Origin: Christensenellaceae bacterium
GTDB lineage: Bacteria; Bacillota; Clostridia; Christensenellales; DTU072
Direction of reading: 5' to 3'
Assembly (NCBI GenBank): GCA_031259085.1
Contig: JAIRMA010000029.1
Location: 1-33,259, forward strand
Length of the DNA: 33,259 nt
The first letter of the stretch is position 1; each line of letters begins with the position of its first letter. The translations under genes were made by a program, and so were the position numbers. This document shows positions 16,672 to 24,921 of this stretch, piece after piece. The notes below the pieces were generated by a model. It was given only the letters and a program-made list of their open reading frames with translations. It made no database searches and had not been told where the DNA came from.

Positions 16672-17673
16672 TTAAATTATTAATAGACTAACTAAACTCA
16701 TTATAACCGTTATTATCGAGTAAAATGTAGTTATTTTTGATTCACTAAATCCTTTTAATTCTAGGTGATGATGTAATGGTGACATTAAAAATACTCTTTT
16801 CCCTCTCAACTTATAACTCACCACTTGAATAAACACAGAAAGAGCTGTAATAAAAAACATGATCCCAACTGTCAATATTAACAAGGGTTGCTTTAAAAAC
16901 AAGGCAATCCCACCAGCCACTGCACCTAGCGCTAAAGCACCTGTGTCTCCCATTATAATCTGTGACTTATAACTATTAAACCATAAAAATCCAATTATAC
17001 CTCCTATCAGTGCTCCAATGAATATTGTTAAATCCCTAATTTCTTTTTCATAAAGTATATCTCCACTGTTATATGCGATTTCAATTAGTTGCATGCCTAT
17101 TACCATAAATGTTGTCAAATATATTATGTTTACAGACGAAGCTAATCCATCTAGGCCATCTGTTAAATTAACTGCATTTGTTGTTGCAAGGAAAACAAAT
17201 GCAGCAAACGGAATATAAAATGCACCTATATCTAGATATTTTCGTATAATTGGTACAAAAACAGATGTCCCAATATATCGATTTTTTGCACAAAACCAAG
17301 CTGCAATTAGACTTATAGTAGTCAAGAAAATTATTTTTTGATAGACCCTTAGCCCCAAATTCCTCTTAAAGACTATCTTAATTAAGTCATCTAATAACCC
17401 TATTGAACCAAACCCGATTAGTATTAATGCCATTACTAACGCCAAATTAGAGTCTAGACCACCAAAGATAATCGTTATAATTATTGTGCTTAGTATAAAG
17501 ACTATCCCACCCATGGTAGGTGTTCCCTTTTTGCTCTTATGTTGTTCAACATACTTTAAAGTGTTCTGCCCAGCCCCTACTCTCATTGCACATTTGATAT
17601 ACAAAGGTGCTAATAACATTGTCAAAATAACTGATGCAAGCAATGCTAATAGACTTGCATTTATTTGATTCAT
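16672..17673 (-). CDS. mraY: Phospho-N-acetylmuramoyl-pentapeptide transferase
   Basis: Transfers phospho-MurNAc-pentapeptide to undecaprenyl phosphate, making lipid I at the inner face of the membrane. The 333-residue product has about ten membrane segments and the family motifs: KKGTPTMGGIVF with the loop after it, DDLIKI (the Asp-Asp pair), NAVNLTDGLDGLA (catalytic Asp), MGDTGALALGAVAGGIA, and the histidine motif PLHHHLELKGFSESK. Its ATG overlaps the murE stop in the arrangement ATGA, a classic sign of translational coupling. Confidence 0.96.
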   Translation of the reverse strand: MNQINASLLALLASVILTMLLAPLYIKCAMRVGAGQNTLKYVEQHKSKKGTPTMGGIVFILSTIIITIIFGGLDSNLALVMALILIGFGSIGLLDDLIKIVFKRNLGLRVYQKIIFLTTISLIAAWFCAKNRYIGTSVFVPIIRKYLDIGAFYIPFAAFVFLATTNAVNLTDGLDGLASSVNIIYLTTFMVIGMQLIEIAYNSGDILYEKEIRDLTIFIGALIGGIIGFLWFNSYKSQIIMGDTGALALGAVAGGIALFLKQPLLILTVGIMFFITALSVFIQVVSYKLRGKRVFLMSPLHHHLELKGFSESKITTFYSIITVIMSLVSLLII

Positions 17674-19124
17674 AACGAGTAACTCCTTATCATTTCTTCT
17701 ACTGTGTTTTTGTCAGAAAATGCCTTTTTTATACCATTAGTATCTAAATAATCTTCATCTCCCTTGCCAGCTATCAATATAGTATCAAATTCTTTTGATA
17801 ATAAACAAGCTCGTTTTATTGCTTCTTTTCTATCTATGATTATCTCAAAGTTATTTGACTCTGACGAAAACCCTGAAGAGATGTCTTGAGTTATCTCATT
17901 TATATCTTCATACCTACTGTTATCTTCAGTTATGATAGTATGATCCGCATATTCACAAGCTATAGCGCCCATGACCCCTCTTTTGCTTTTGTCTCTATTC
18001 CCTCCGCATCCAAAAACTAGAATTAAAGATGATTTAGTCATTGATTTTGCAGTAATCAGTAAGTTCTTTAATCCATCTGGAGTATGCGCATAGTCTATTA
18101 TAACTAATCTGTTTTGCGCAGGAATAATATTAAACCTACCAACTACTGGGGTCATTTTATTGTACGCGTTCACAATATTATCAATTGATACGGATAATGC
18201 TCTAGCACTAGCCGTTGCCGCTAGTATATTATATACATTAAACAAACCATGATAATCAGTATTAACCTCTAATATTTCATCATAAGCGTTTAGAATGCAT
18301 TTGATACCTTGATTTGTGTTTACATCCATTGCAAATAAATCAGCTGGGTTTTTAATACCATATGTGGTTGTTAACAAACCTCTGTTCACGCGCGCGTTAT
18401 ATATATTTATACCAACTTCATCATCAATGTTAACAACAGCATATCGTATGTTACTGTTCAAAAAAACAGAAATTTTTACGGATGCATATTCATCTAACGT
18501 ATTAAAGAAATCTAAATGATCCTGCGATAAATTAGTAAATACACCTATCTCTGGTGTAATCCCATAAAGCTTGTTATAATAAATTGCATGTGCACTTAGC
18601 TCCATGATTATAATTCTAATCCCTAAATCGTAACTTTCCTTTATAATCTTGTGTAATACAATAGGATCAGGTGTAGTCAATCCTTTGTAAACACATTCGC
18701 CATTTATATATGCGCCTCGAGTGCCTATTAATGTGGTTTTATACCCCGCTGTACTCATGATGTCTTGCAACATGTGCGTTGTCGTGGTCTTCCCATTTGT
18801 TCCAGTAACTACTATTATTTTACATAAATTCGCAACATTTCCATACATGTTAGCTGCAATAATAGCCATTGCAATTCTTACATCTAATACTTGAATTGAT
18901 GGCAAATCGCAATACATATTCTCGGATATTACACATACTGCACCATTTTGTATTGCATCACTAATATATTGATTACCATCATGCTCAATTCCCTTGATTG
19001 CAAAAAATATATCCCCACGCTTTACTTCATTAGAGTTTATTGCAAGTCCTGGGATGTTCCATTCAACATCAATTAAATTCAATTTGAGAATTTCTAAATT
19101 TTCTAACAATCTCCAGAGTTTCAC
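17670..19124 (-). CDS. murE: UDP-MurNAc-tripeptide synthetase (third-residue ligase)
   Basis: Adds the third amino acid (meso-diaminopimelate or lysine) to UDP-MurNAc-L-Ala-D-Glu. The 484 residues start at a GTG with GGGGGA five bases upstream. An ATG a few bases earlier is in another frame. Seen: KRGDIFFAIKGIEHDGN near residue 35, the ATP loop VVTGTNGKTTTTHML near 105, TTPDPI, IMELSAHAIY, NLSQDHLDFF, and IIDYAHTPDGLKN. The specificity loop reads TEDNSRYED, one change (Pro to Ser) from the DNPR of diaminopimelate-adding enzymes and unlike the lysine-type loop, so meso-DAP is the likely substrate. The end overlaps mraY by four bases. Confidence 0.95.
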   Translation of the reverse strand: MKLWRLLENLEILKLNLIDVEWNIPGLAINSNEVKRGDIFFAIKGIEHDGNQYISDAIQNGAVCVISENMYCDLPSIQVLDVRIAMAIIAANMYGNVANLCKIIVVTGTNGKTTTTHMLQDIMSTAGYKTTLIGTRGAYINGECVYKGLTTPDPIVLHKIIKESYDLGIRIIIMELSAHAIYYNKLYGITPEIGVFTNLSQDHLDFFNTLDEYASVKISVFLNSNIRYAVVNIDDEVGINIYNARVNRGLLTTTYGIKNPADLFAMDVNTNQGIKCILNAYDEILEVNTDYHGLFNVYNILAATASARALSVSIDNIVNAYNKMTPVVGRFNIIPAQNRLVIIDYAHTPDGLKNLLITAKSMTKSSLILVFGCGGNRDKSKRGVMGAIACEYADHTIITEDNSRYEDINEITQDISSGFSSESNNFEIIIDRKEAIKRACLLSKEFDTILIAGKGDEDYLDTNGIKKAFSDKNTVEEMIRSYSL

Positions 19125-19178
19125 TTAAATCCCCCATTTTTTATCATTTAGACCAATAACATTTATTTCATTAATTAC

Positions 19179-21074
19179 TTAAAAACTCACTAAACCTATC
19201 ACATCATTTGTGATCTCCTCTCCAGGCACTGGCAATTGACCTTTGCAATATTCCCCATCTCCTACTACTTCATAATAAATATTTAGCTCCTTCATGGTTG
19301 AGTATACTTGATACTGCCTCAATCCAATCAAATTAGGCATAATAATCACAGGCTTATCAATTTCAACTGTATTTTTAATTACTCCTAAATATGGCAAAAC
19401 TTCCCTAAAAATTTCTCCCACGTATGGGGCAGCAACAATACTGCCATAATATGCTCCTGTTGGTTCGTCTACTACCATAAGACATATAATTTTTGGATTA
19501 TCAACTGGAGCAAATCCTAAAAAGGTTGATATGTATTTGCCTTGAGCAATGACACCGTTTTCGTATTTTTGGGCAGTACCAGTTTTTCCCCCGACCCTAT
19601 ATCCACTCACTGCTGCATTTTTTCCCCCACCACTTAAGACAACCTCCTCTAATGCATTAATCATAATTTTGCTTGTGTCAGACTTCATAATTCCGTTAGT
19701 AATTTGTGGATAATTTCTATATTTAATATTGCCGTTTACATCTGATATATATTCTAGAACATAAGGCACAACTGATTTCCCGCCATTTATAACTATATTG
19801 CTTGACACAAGTAAATCAAGTGCTGTTAATGCAATTGATTGACCAAACCCGATCCTGGCTAAATCCACATTTTTAACTGATGTCGCTGGGATTCTAATCC
19901 CAGAACTTTCCCCTGATAAATCAATCCCCGTCTTAGCTGTAATGCCCATTTTTTCAAAATAGCTATATAACTTTTCCGTTCCAATTCTTGATGCAATATT
20001 CATAAATGCAACATTGCATGAATTAGCTACTGTCTCAGCAAATGTTTGATGTCCATGACCTAATGTTCTCCAACATTTAATCTTGACACCATCCACTATA
20101 TTATAACCTGGACAGTTTGTCGTGGTATGCGCTGTTATTGCCCCACTATCAAGTCCAATTGCTGCAGTTAATATTTTGAATGTTGATCCTGGCTCTATCA
20201 CGTCCGAAATGGTCTTGCTTCTTGACAGGCTGAGTAGTTTTGATGCATCATCTCTGGGTATGTCATTTAAATCAAAAGAAGGGGTCTCAGCTATCCCTAA
20301 TATTGCTCCGCTCTCAACATCCATCATGACACATGATACAGCTCTCGCATTATGGCTTTGGTGTGCTTTATATACAGTATTTTCCAAAATAGCCTGAATA
20401 TGATAATCTATAGTTAAAGTTGCATTAAAACCATCGATTGCTGCTTTTGATAGGGGTAGAGTATTTGAAATTTCTCTACCACTCACGTCTGTCATAGTAT
20501 ATATATATCCATCAGCTCCTGTTAGATAATTGTCATATTTTGACTCAATACCAGTCTGACCCCTAATGTCAATATTTGTAAATCCTAAAATTTGTGTCAA
20601 AAATTCACCAAATGGATATACTCTATCTATACTTTCCACAACATGAATACCACTCAAATCCTTGCTTTTGATTTGCAACGCTTTATCTTTTGGCACTTTA
20701 GTCTTTATCTTAACTTCAGATACATTTTTTTCTAAAATATTATTTATTATGCTAGAGTCTAATTCTAATATGCTAGATAATTGTATTGCAGTCGCTTTTT
20801 TATCCTTCACGCTGTTAGGCCTTGCATATATTGTATAAACAGTATTAGATCCAGCAAGTAAAATTCCGTTCCTATCATAAATGTCCCCTCTCTTTGCAGT
20901 TATTGGTAAAGCCCTTAAATACTGACTAGTTGCCATTTCCCTTAGCTTTTCAGACATAATTATTGCTAAATATCCAATTCTAAAAGTGATTCCGGTAAAT
21001 AATAAGGTTATTAGCAGTAAAATCGCTAATAACCTTATCTTTCGTTCTTCACTATGAAAATTTATTTTTTTTAT
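19179..21074 (-). CDS. Class B penicillin-binding protein (PBP2B/SpoVD-like) with PASTA domain
   Basis: A D,D-transpeptidase that cross-links septal peptidoglycan. Starting at the first ATG (20957) would drop the membrane anchor. The frame stays open upstream and encodes EERKIRLLAILLLITLLFTG, a basic tip plus anchor helix. No ATG, GTG or TTG occurs in that frame upstream of 20957. An ATA at 21072-21074 sits six bases after GAGG (21081-21084) and is the best-placed initiation codon, giving 631 residues. In order: anchor (about 15-37), dimerisation domain with KRGDIYDRNGILLA, transpeptidase with the serine motif EPGSTFK (about 297), SCN in NSCNVAFMN, and KTG in VGGKTGTAQ, then one PASTA repeat (MPNLIGLRQYQVYSTMKELN). 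Its neighbours, the FtsL-slot protein and FtsW, are its expected partners. Start codon confidence is moderate. Confidence 0.9.
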   Translation of the reverse strand: MKKINFHSEERKIRLLAILLLITLLFTGITFRIGYLAIIMSEKLREMATSQYLRALPITAKRGDIYDRNGILLAGSNTVYTIYARPNSVKDKKATAIQLSSILELDSSIINNILEKNVSEVKIKTKVPKDKALQIKSKDLSGIHVVESIDRVYPFGEFLTQILGFTNIDIRGQTGIESKYDNYLTGADGYIYTMTDVSGREISNTLPLSKAAIDGFNATLTIDYHIQAILENTVYKAHQSHNARAVSCVMMDVESGAILGIAETPSFDLNDIPRDDASKLLSLSRSKTISDVIEPGSTFKILTAAIGLDSGAITAHTTTNCPGYNIVDGVKIKCWRTLGHGHQTFAETVANSCNVAFMNIASRIGTEKLYSYFEKMGITAKTGIDLSGESSGIRIPATSVKNVDLARIGFGQSIALTALDLLVSSNIVINGGKSVVPYVLEYISDVNGNIKYRNYPQITNGIMKSDTSKIMINALEEVVLSGGGKNAAVSGYRVGGKTGTAQKYENGVIAQGKYISTFLGFAPVDNPKIICLMVVDEPTGAYYGSIVAAPYVGEIFREVLPYLGVIKNTVEIDKPVIIMPNLIGLRQYQVYSTMKELNIYYEVVGDGEYCKGQLPVPGEEITNDVIGLVSF

Positions 21075-21082
21075 ACAGCACC

Positions 21083-22288
21083 TCAGCCGTTCGTGATACT
21101 ATCAACAAATTTGTCGAATACATTATCAGGATCTGATTCTTCATTATCATCTATAGTTAATGCTGATATCTCAGTCTGATTCCCATCAAACGCATCGGCA
21201 GCCTGTGATGGTTTGTTATTTACGACTATTATAATTAATGCAACAGCTAGCATAATCATAACATATACAGCGATAAAAAACATGCCTGCTGACGAAATCT
21301 TTCTTTTCCCGACATTTTTCCTGACTCTAACGCGTCCCTTTGTGCCTTTTAGTCTATTTGCTAATGACTCAACATCAGGGTCATATCCCTTGTCACGTTC
21401 ACGTGTAGCTTGCTCTCTTAATATTTCAAATTCAGATTCGCTTATTATCTTTTCAATTTTCTTCCTGTATAGTTGAGTATACAGATAATCCCTATACGAA
21501 GGATAAGTTAATATGTCATCCCTATCAGGTTTTGAATTCCTTGAAAATTGAAAGTATGGAGAGAAAAACATTCCTGGATCTTGTGCAGTTGTGGTTGCAT
21601 TGAAATAATTTATATTTACTCTGGATTCAGCTTTAACGTCTGCAGCTCTTAATGGTTTTTCTGTTTCGACTGTATTTGGCATAGTTTCCTCCCCTGGTTT
21701 AGTATTTGCTTCGTTATTCTTGATATCAGAATTGAAGGACCTCGGATCATTATCCGCTTTATTAAACAAAATACGGCTTGCATAGGATGATCGATTTTCA
21801 CCTGCCTCACTATTTGGCTGTGGATTGTTAGCAGACAAATTATTATTTGGATTAATACAATTATCATAACCTTGCGTTTGTTGATAATATAGGTTATTTG
21901 GATGATAAGCATTTTGTTGCGTTTGTTTTTGATAATCAGTAGCATTTCCATAACTATCATACTGGGGAGTTGGCACAATTTTCCCATATGCACCAAAATC
22001 CAAAACATTTGAGGGTTGACTAGGTGTAAAAGTATTCATATTTGCGTTAGCATTAATCCTTTCGTTTTTATGCCTGTTGTCTGACGTAATTGCTTTTTTA
22101 TATCTATCACGCTCTTTATTCTTATCTTTATTGCCCATTAATCTGTCATATATTCCTTTAAAACCAGAGATCCTAGGATTATTATCAGTTTTTGCTTGAC
22201 CTTTTGATTCAGTGAACATATCATAAGGGGTCAAGTCCTCACGCACATTGGCGTAAATGTAGTTTTTGTTTCTTTTATTAGCGCTCAT
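21083..22288 (-). CDS. Asn/Gln-rich single-pass membrane protein in the FtsL position
   Basis: 401 residues, started by an ATG with AGGAG about seven bases upstream. The first 230 or so residues are low-complexity, rich in Asn, Gln, Tyr and Ser, with repeated phrases such as YQKQTQQNAYHPNNLYYQQT, and are probably disordered. Residues about 255-325 are charged and helical (YRDYLYTQLYRKKIEKIISE then RVRVRKNVGKRK). One membrane helix follows, MFFIAVYVMIMLAVALIIIV (about 332-351), and about 48 acidic residues lie outside the cell. The gene sits between rsmH and the transpeptidase, where Firmicutes encode FtsL. FtsL is normally about 100-120 residues with a short inside tail and a long outside coiled coil, the opposite balance to this protein. 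No recognised family; a lineage-specific divisome protein is the best guess. Its stop overlaps the ribosome binding site of the transpeptidase. Confidence 0.75.
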   Translation of the reverse strand: MSANKRNKNYIYANVREDLTPYDMFTESKGQAKTDNNPRISGFKGIYDRLMGNKDKNKERDRYKKAITSDNRHKNERINANANMNTFTPSQPSNVLDFGAYGKIVPTPQYDSYGNATDYQKQTQQNAYHPNNLYYQQTQGYDNCINPNNNLSANNPQPNSEAGENRSSYASRILFNKADNDPRSFNSDIKNNEANTKPGEETMPNTVETEKPLRAADVKAESRVNINYFNATTTAQDPGMFFSPYFQFSRNSKPDRDDILTYPSYRDYLYTQLYRKKIEKIISESEFEILREQATRERDKGYDPDVESLANRLKGTKGRVRVRKNVGKRKISSAGMFFIAVYVMIMLAVALIIIVVNNKPSQAADAFDGNQTEISALTIDDNEESDPDNVFDKFVDSITNG

Positions 22289-22319
22289 AAGGTAGCTCCT
22301 AAATCCTCATATTTCGAGG

Positions 22320-23246
22320 TTAAATTTTCTCAATGACCCTAAGCTTGGCACTTGCAGATCGTGGGTTTACTATTAGTTCATCTTCACTTGCCGTAATCGG
22401 CTTCCCAGTTATCATAACTACTTCACGCGTTTTCCCACAAACACAGATTGGTAAGCTCTTATCACAAACACAATCACTGTTAAGATCTTTAAACGCTTTT
22501 TTTATAATACGATCTTCTAATGAATGAAACGATATTATCGCCATCCGACCGCCACTTTTTAATATTTTTACCATTGAATAGATAGACATACTTAAGTTGT
22601 CTATCTCATCATTAACTTCTATCCTGATCGCTTGAAAACATCGCTTAGCTGGGTGCCCACCGTCAAACTTTTTTGGGTAGTTCTCAATTATAATGCTTGC
22701 AAGCTCTTTTGTGCTCTCTATCTTTTTTTTCTCGCGTTTTTTTACTATTGCATTCGCAATTCTAAATGCAAACTTCTCTTCCCCATATTCTCTAAAAATC
22801 TCAGTTAACGAATCAACTGAATATTCATTAATCACATTATATGCACTAAAATTAGATGTCTGATCCATCCTCATATCTAGAGCCGCATCCTGCATATATG
22901 AAAACCCACGTGAGCTATCATCTATTTGATGTGAACTAATACCTAGATCAATCAGAAATCCATCAACTTCTGTAACGCCTAGTTTTGCTAAACCCTCAAC
23001 TATGTTTTTGAATTCACCTTTAATAGAAGAAATCTTATCCATATATCTTGACAGTTTTGCTTTGCTTGCTATTAATGCCTCATCATCAACGTCATTTATT
23101 ATTAGTCTACCAGTAGTTAACCGTTCAACTATTCCTAATGAATGCCCGCCCCCACCTACAGTACAATCTACATAAATGCCATCTTCTTTTATATTTAAAA
23201 GGTTAATGCATTCCTTAAATAGTACAGGTGTGTGCTTAAATTCCAC
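22320..23246 (-). CDS. rsmH: 16S rRNA (cytosine1402-N4)-methyltransferase
   Basis: Methylates N4 of C1402 in the decoding centre of 16S rRNA, with S-adenosylmethionine as donor. The 308 residues have the RsmH/MraW signatures: MEFKHTPVLFKECINLL at the start, the cofactor loop VDCTVGGGGHSLGI near residue 30, GFLIDLGISSHQIDD, RGFSYMQDAALDMRMD, the insertion with AKRCFQAIRIEVNDE, and IISFHSLEDRIIK. A CxCx5CxCG cysteine cluster (CVCDKSLPICVCG) near residue 260 is also usual for the family. The GTG start shares one base with the mraZ stop, so the two are coupled. Confidence 0.96.
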   Translation of the reverse strand: MEFKHTPVLFKECINLLNIKEDGIYVDCTVGGGGHSLGIVERLTTGRLIINDVDDEALIASKAKLSRYMDKISSIKGEFKNIVEGLAKLGVTEVDGFLIDLGISSHQIDDSSRGFSYMQDAALDMRMDQTSNFSAYNVINEYSVDSLTEIFREYGEEKFAFRIANAIVKKREKKKIESTKELASIIIENYPKKFDGGHPAKRCFQAIRIEVNDEIDNLSMSIYSMVKILKSGGRMAIISFHSLEDRIIKKAFKDLNSDCVCDKSLPICVCGKTREVVMITGKPITASEDELIVNPRSASAKLRVIEKI

Positions 23247-23680
23247 TAGTAACTATAATCGTTGTCTGCCAATATGTCACTAGCGCGAGCAACGCTCCCA
23301 GGTTTCGCAAAATCTATATTGCTGAGTTTGTCTTCAGCCCAAACTTCTAGTGTGTCCAAAAACCCTATTAGCCGCACTTTCTTTTCGATGCCTGCTATAG
23401 CTCTAAGCTCCGCTGGTATTACAAATCGACCTTGATTATCCTCATCAGGAACATCAACAGTACCAAGAATCGCGCGTGCCGCACTCCTAGCCTGTCTATC
23501 ACTATGTGGAATTTGCATCAGCGGCGCCTTAAATTTTTCAAAAGCACTAGCGCTCATTATGCTCAGGCATTCGTCATTGCCTTGTAAAATAACAAAGTTA
23601 TTCCCAAGCTCGCTTCGAAATTTCGTCGGAATACGTAATCTATACTTTTCATCTAAAACAACGTCTTGAAATCCCTGCAC
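23246..23680 (-). CDS. mraZ: MraZ transcriptional regulator of the dcw cluster
   Basis: A DNA-binding protein with two AbrB-like swapped-hairpin repeats that represses or tunes its own division/wall operon. I start it at the GTG at 23680, which has GGAGG exactly five bases upstream. This gives a 144-residue protein beginning like the family (xxGFQDVVLDEKYRLRIPTK). The ATG at 23692 has no ribosome binding site and itself overlaps that GGAGG. Repeat one contains DEKYRLRIPTKFR; repeat two contains DNQGRFVIPAELRAIAGI. These DxxGR(x)xIP motifs carry the DNA-contacting arginines. It is the first gene of the operon, and candidate binding repeats lie just upstream. Confidence 0.95.
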   Translation of the reverse strand: MQGFQDVVLDEKYRLRIPTKFRSELGNNFVILQGNDECLSIMSASAFEKFKAPLMQIPHSDRQARSAARAILGTVDVPDEDNQGRFVIPAELRAIAGIEKKVRLIGFLDTLEVWAEDKLSNIDFAKPGSVARASDILADNDYSY

Positions 23681-23709
23681 AAATGCCTCCATAAAATTTG
23701 AGTGATTTT

Positions 23710-23741
23710 ATTATACCACATAATTCCACATATTACCATAG
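23710..23741 (-). promoter_or_regulatory. dcw promoter with MraZ-type operator repeats
   Basis: On the minus strand a TATAAT (-10, 23710-23715) is overlapped and preceded by three direct repeats at exactly 10-bp period: ATGTGG, ATGTGG and CTATGG (23716-23721, 23726-23731, 23736-23741). Known MraZ operators are short TGGG/GTGG repeats at this spacing. The -35 is weak (TGGTAA), as is common where a regulator sits on the promoter. The call combines visible repeats with family knowledge. Confidence 0.7.
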
Positions 23742-24405
23742 ATTCAACATAATTTATGAAAAAATATTTTTTTTAGGTTTTTTTTTCCACTAAATCAGTT
23801 GGTTTTTGATAAACTTTAAATCTATGAAATACACTCTTAGGAAACATTTGTTTGCTAAGCTAAATATCATTTTGATACGACATCGAAATCCTTTAAGTAA
23901 TACCCAAACGGTTCTTTACTAAAATTAATAATTACCTACTAATTTAACTTTAATTCCATTTTTTTTCAGTTAATCGATTAGTCCATTGACTAAATAAAAC
24001 TTTTACACAGTTTCAAGATGATTGAAATGTTTTTATATGCAATTATTACTTGAAGTTTTATCTGTCTACAAAAGCGGATGTCAATATTGGCATTTTATAG
24101 AGCTGGGACATCCAAACCTCCTGGTTTTTTAAAAAAAACAACACTATTGCTAAATATTGCCATCAATTTTGCTGTCATTTCTCAAATTATTCATTATTAT
24201 TTTCCATGTATTTTTTAAGTTTTTCTTTATTTTCTGTGAATTGTCAAAGGCTTAGCATTATTTATAGTTTTTTTATGCCAAATTTAATTTAGATTTATTA
24301 AGATTACAATCATCGAATCTGTTTTAAATATGCTGTATTAAATATATTAAAGTTGACTATGTATTTTAATTGTGTTACCTTTTAGCAACTGCATGCCCAT
24401 TATTT
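23742..24405. other. Long intergenic region, no gene recognised
   Basis: About 660 AT-rich bases between the dcw promoter and the RhuM relic. Homopolymer T and A runs are common. A small hairpin AAACC-TCCT-GGTTT followed by T (about 24115-24134) could be a weak terminator. No coding frame or RNA gene was recognised; decayed accessory sequence is possible. Confidence 0.4.
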
Positions 24406-24810
24406 TTAACCATGTACGCCTTCACTTGCCATAATTGAACACATGCGTTCCAACAATTCACTAAAGTAAACTTTATTAAAATCATTTCGCTTTGTTTTAA
24501 TCCTTATATCAAGCTGAAAATCTTTTTGCATATACTCTTTTAGGAGTTGTGTCTGCCTTATTCTAAAGTGTGTTGCCTTAACCGAATTGACACGATACCA
24601 CACCTAATGATAGCGTCAAGGTTATAAAACTTTTATTAATATTTGAGTTTTATTTTCTATTGCTCCGTGGGGAGTGGGTAGTTCCAAAATGGAACATACC
24701 ACTTCTCCGTCAAATTTCGTTTTTTTTAAAATATTTGCCAGGTGTTTTCTAATTGCAGATCGTTGCACTCCAAATGCTTTTGTCAATAAATTATCTGGTT
24801 TACGATGCAA
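24406..24810 (-). pseudogene. RhuM-family (virulence protein RhuM) gene remnant
   Basis: Two overlapping frames on the minus strand together spell a RhuM-like protein. The first part, from 24810, has AFGVQRSAIRKHLANILKK and then FDGEVVC, like the family's 'rSxIxxHixNIfkegEl..xsVc' block. It runs through ENKTQI into a second frame with YNLDAIIRCG, then a third frame with YRVNSVKATHFRIRQTQLLK and YFSELLERMCSIMASE, matching the family's 'YNLDviIsvGYRVnS..gtqFRiWAtxxLKeY' and 'DYFdELLERIRdIRaSE'. Two frameshifts and a missing N-terminus make it non-functional. RhuM genes are often scattered in restriction and mobile islands; their role is unclear. Confidence 0.75.
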
Positions 24811-24921
24811 GCACGGATAGTAAAGTGGTATTTAGAACTAAAAATCTCTTTGAATTCATATATGATCCGAGAGAAGGTATATATAGATTTATTAAAGGAT
24901 GGATAATGGGGTGAATGTTCT

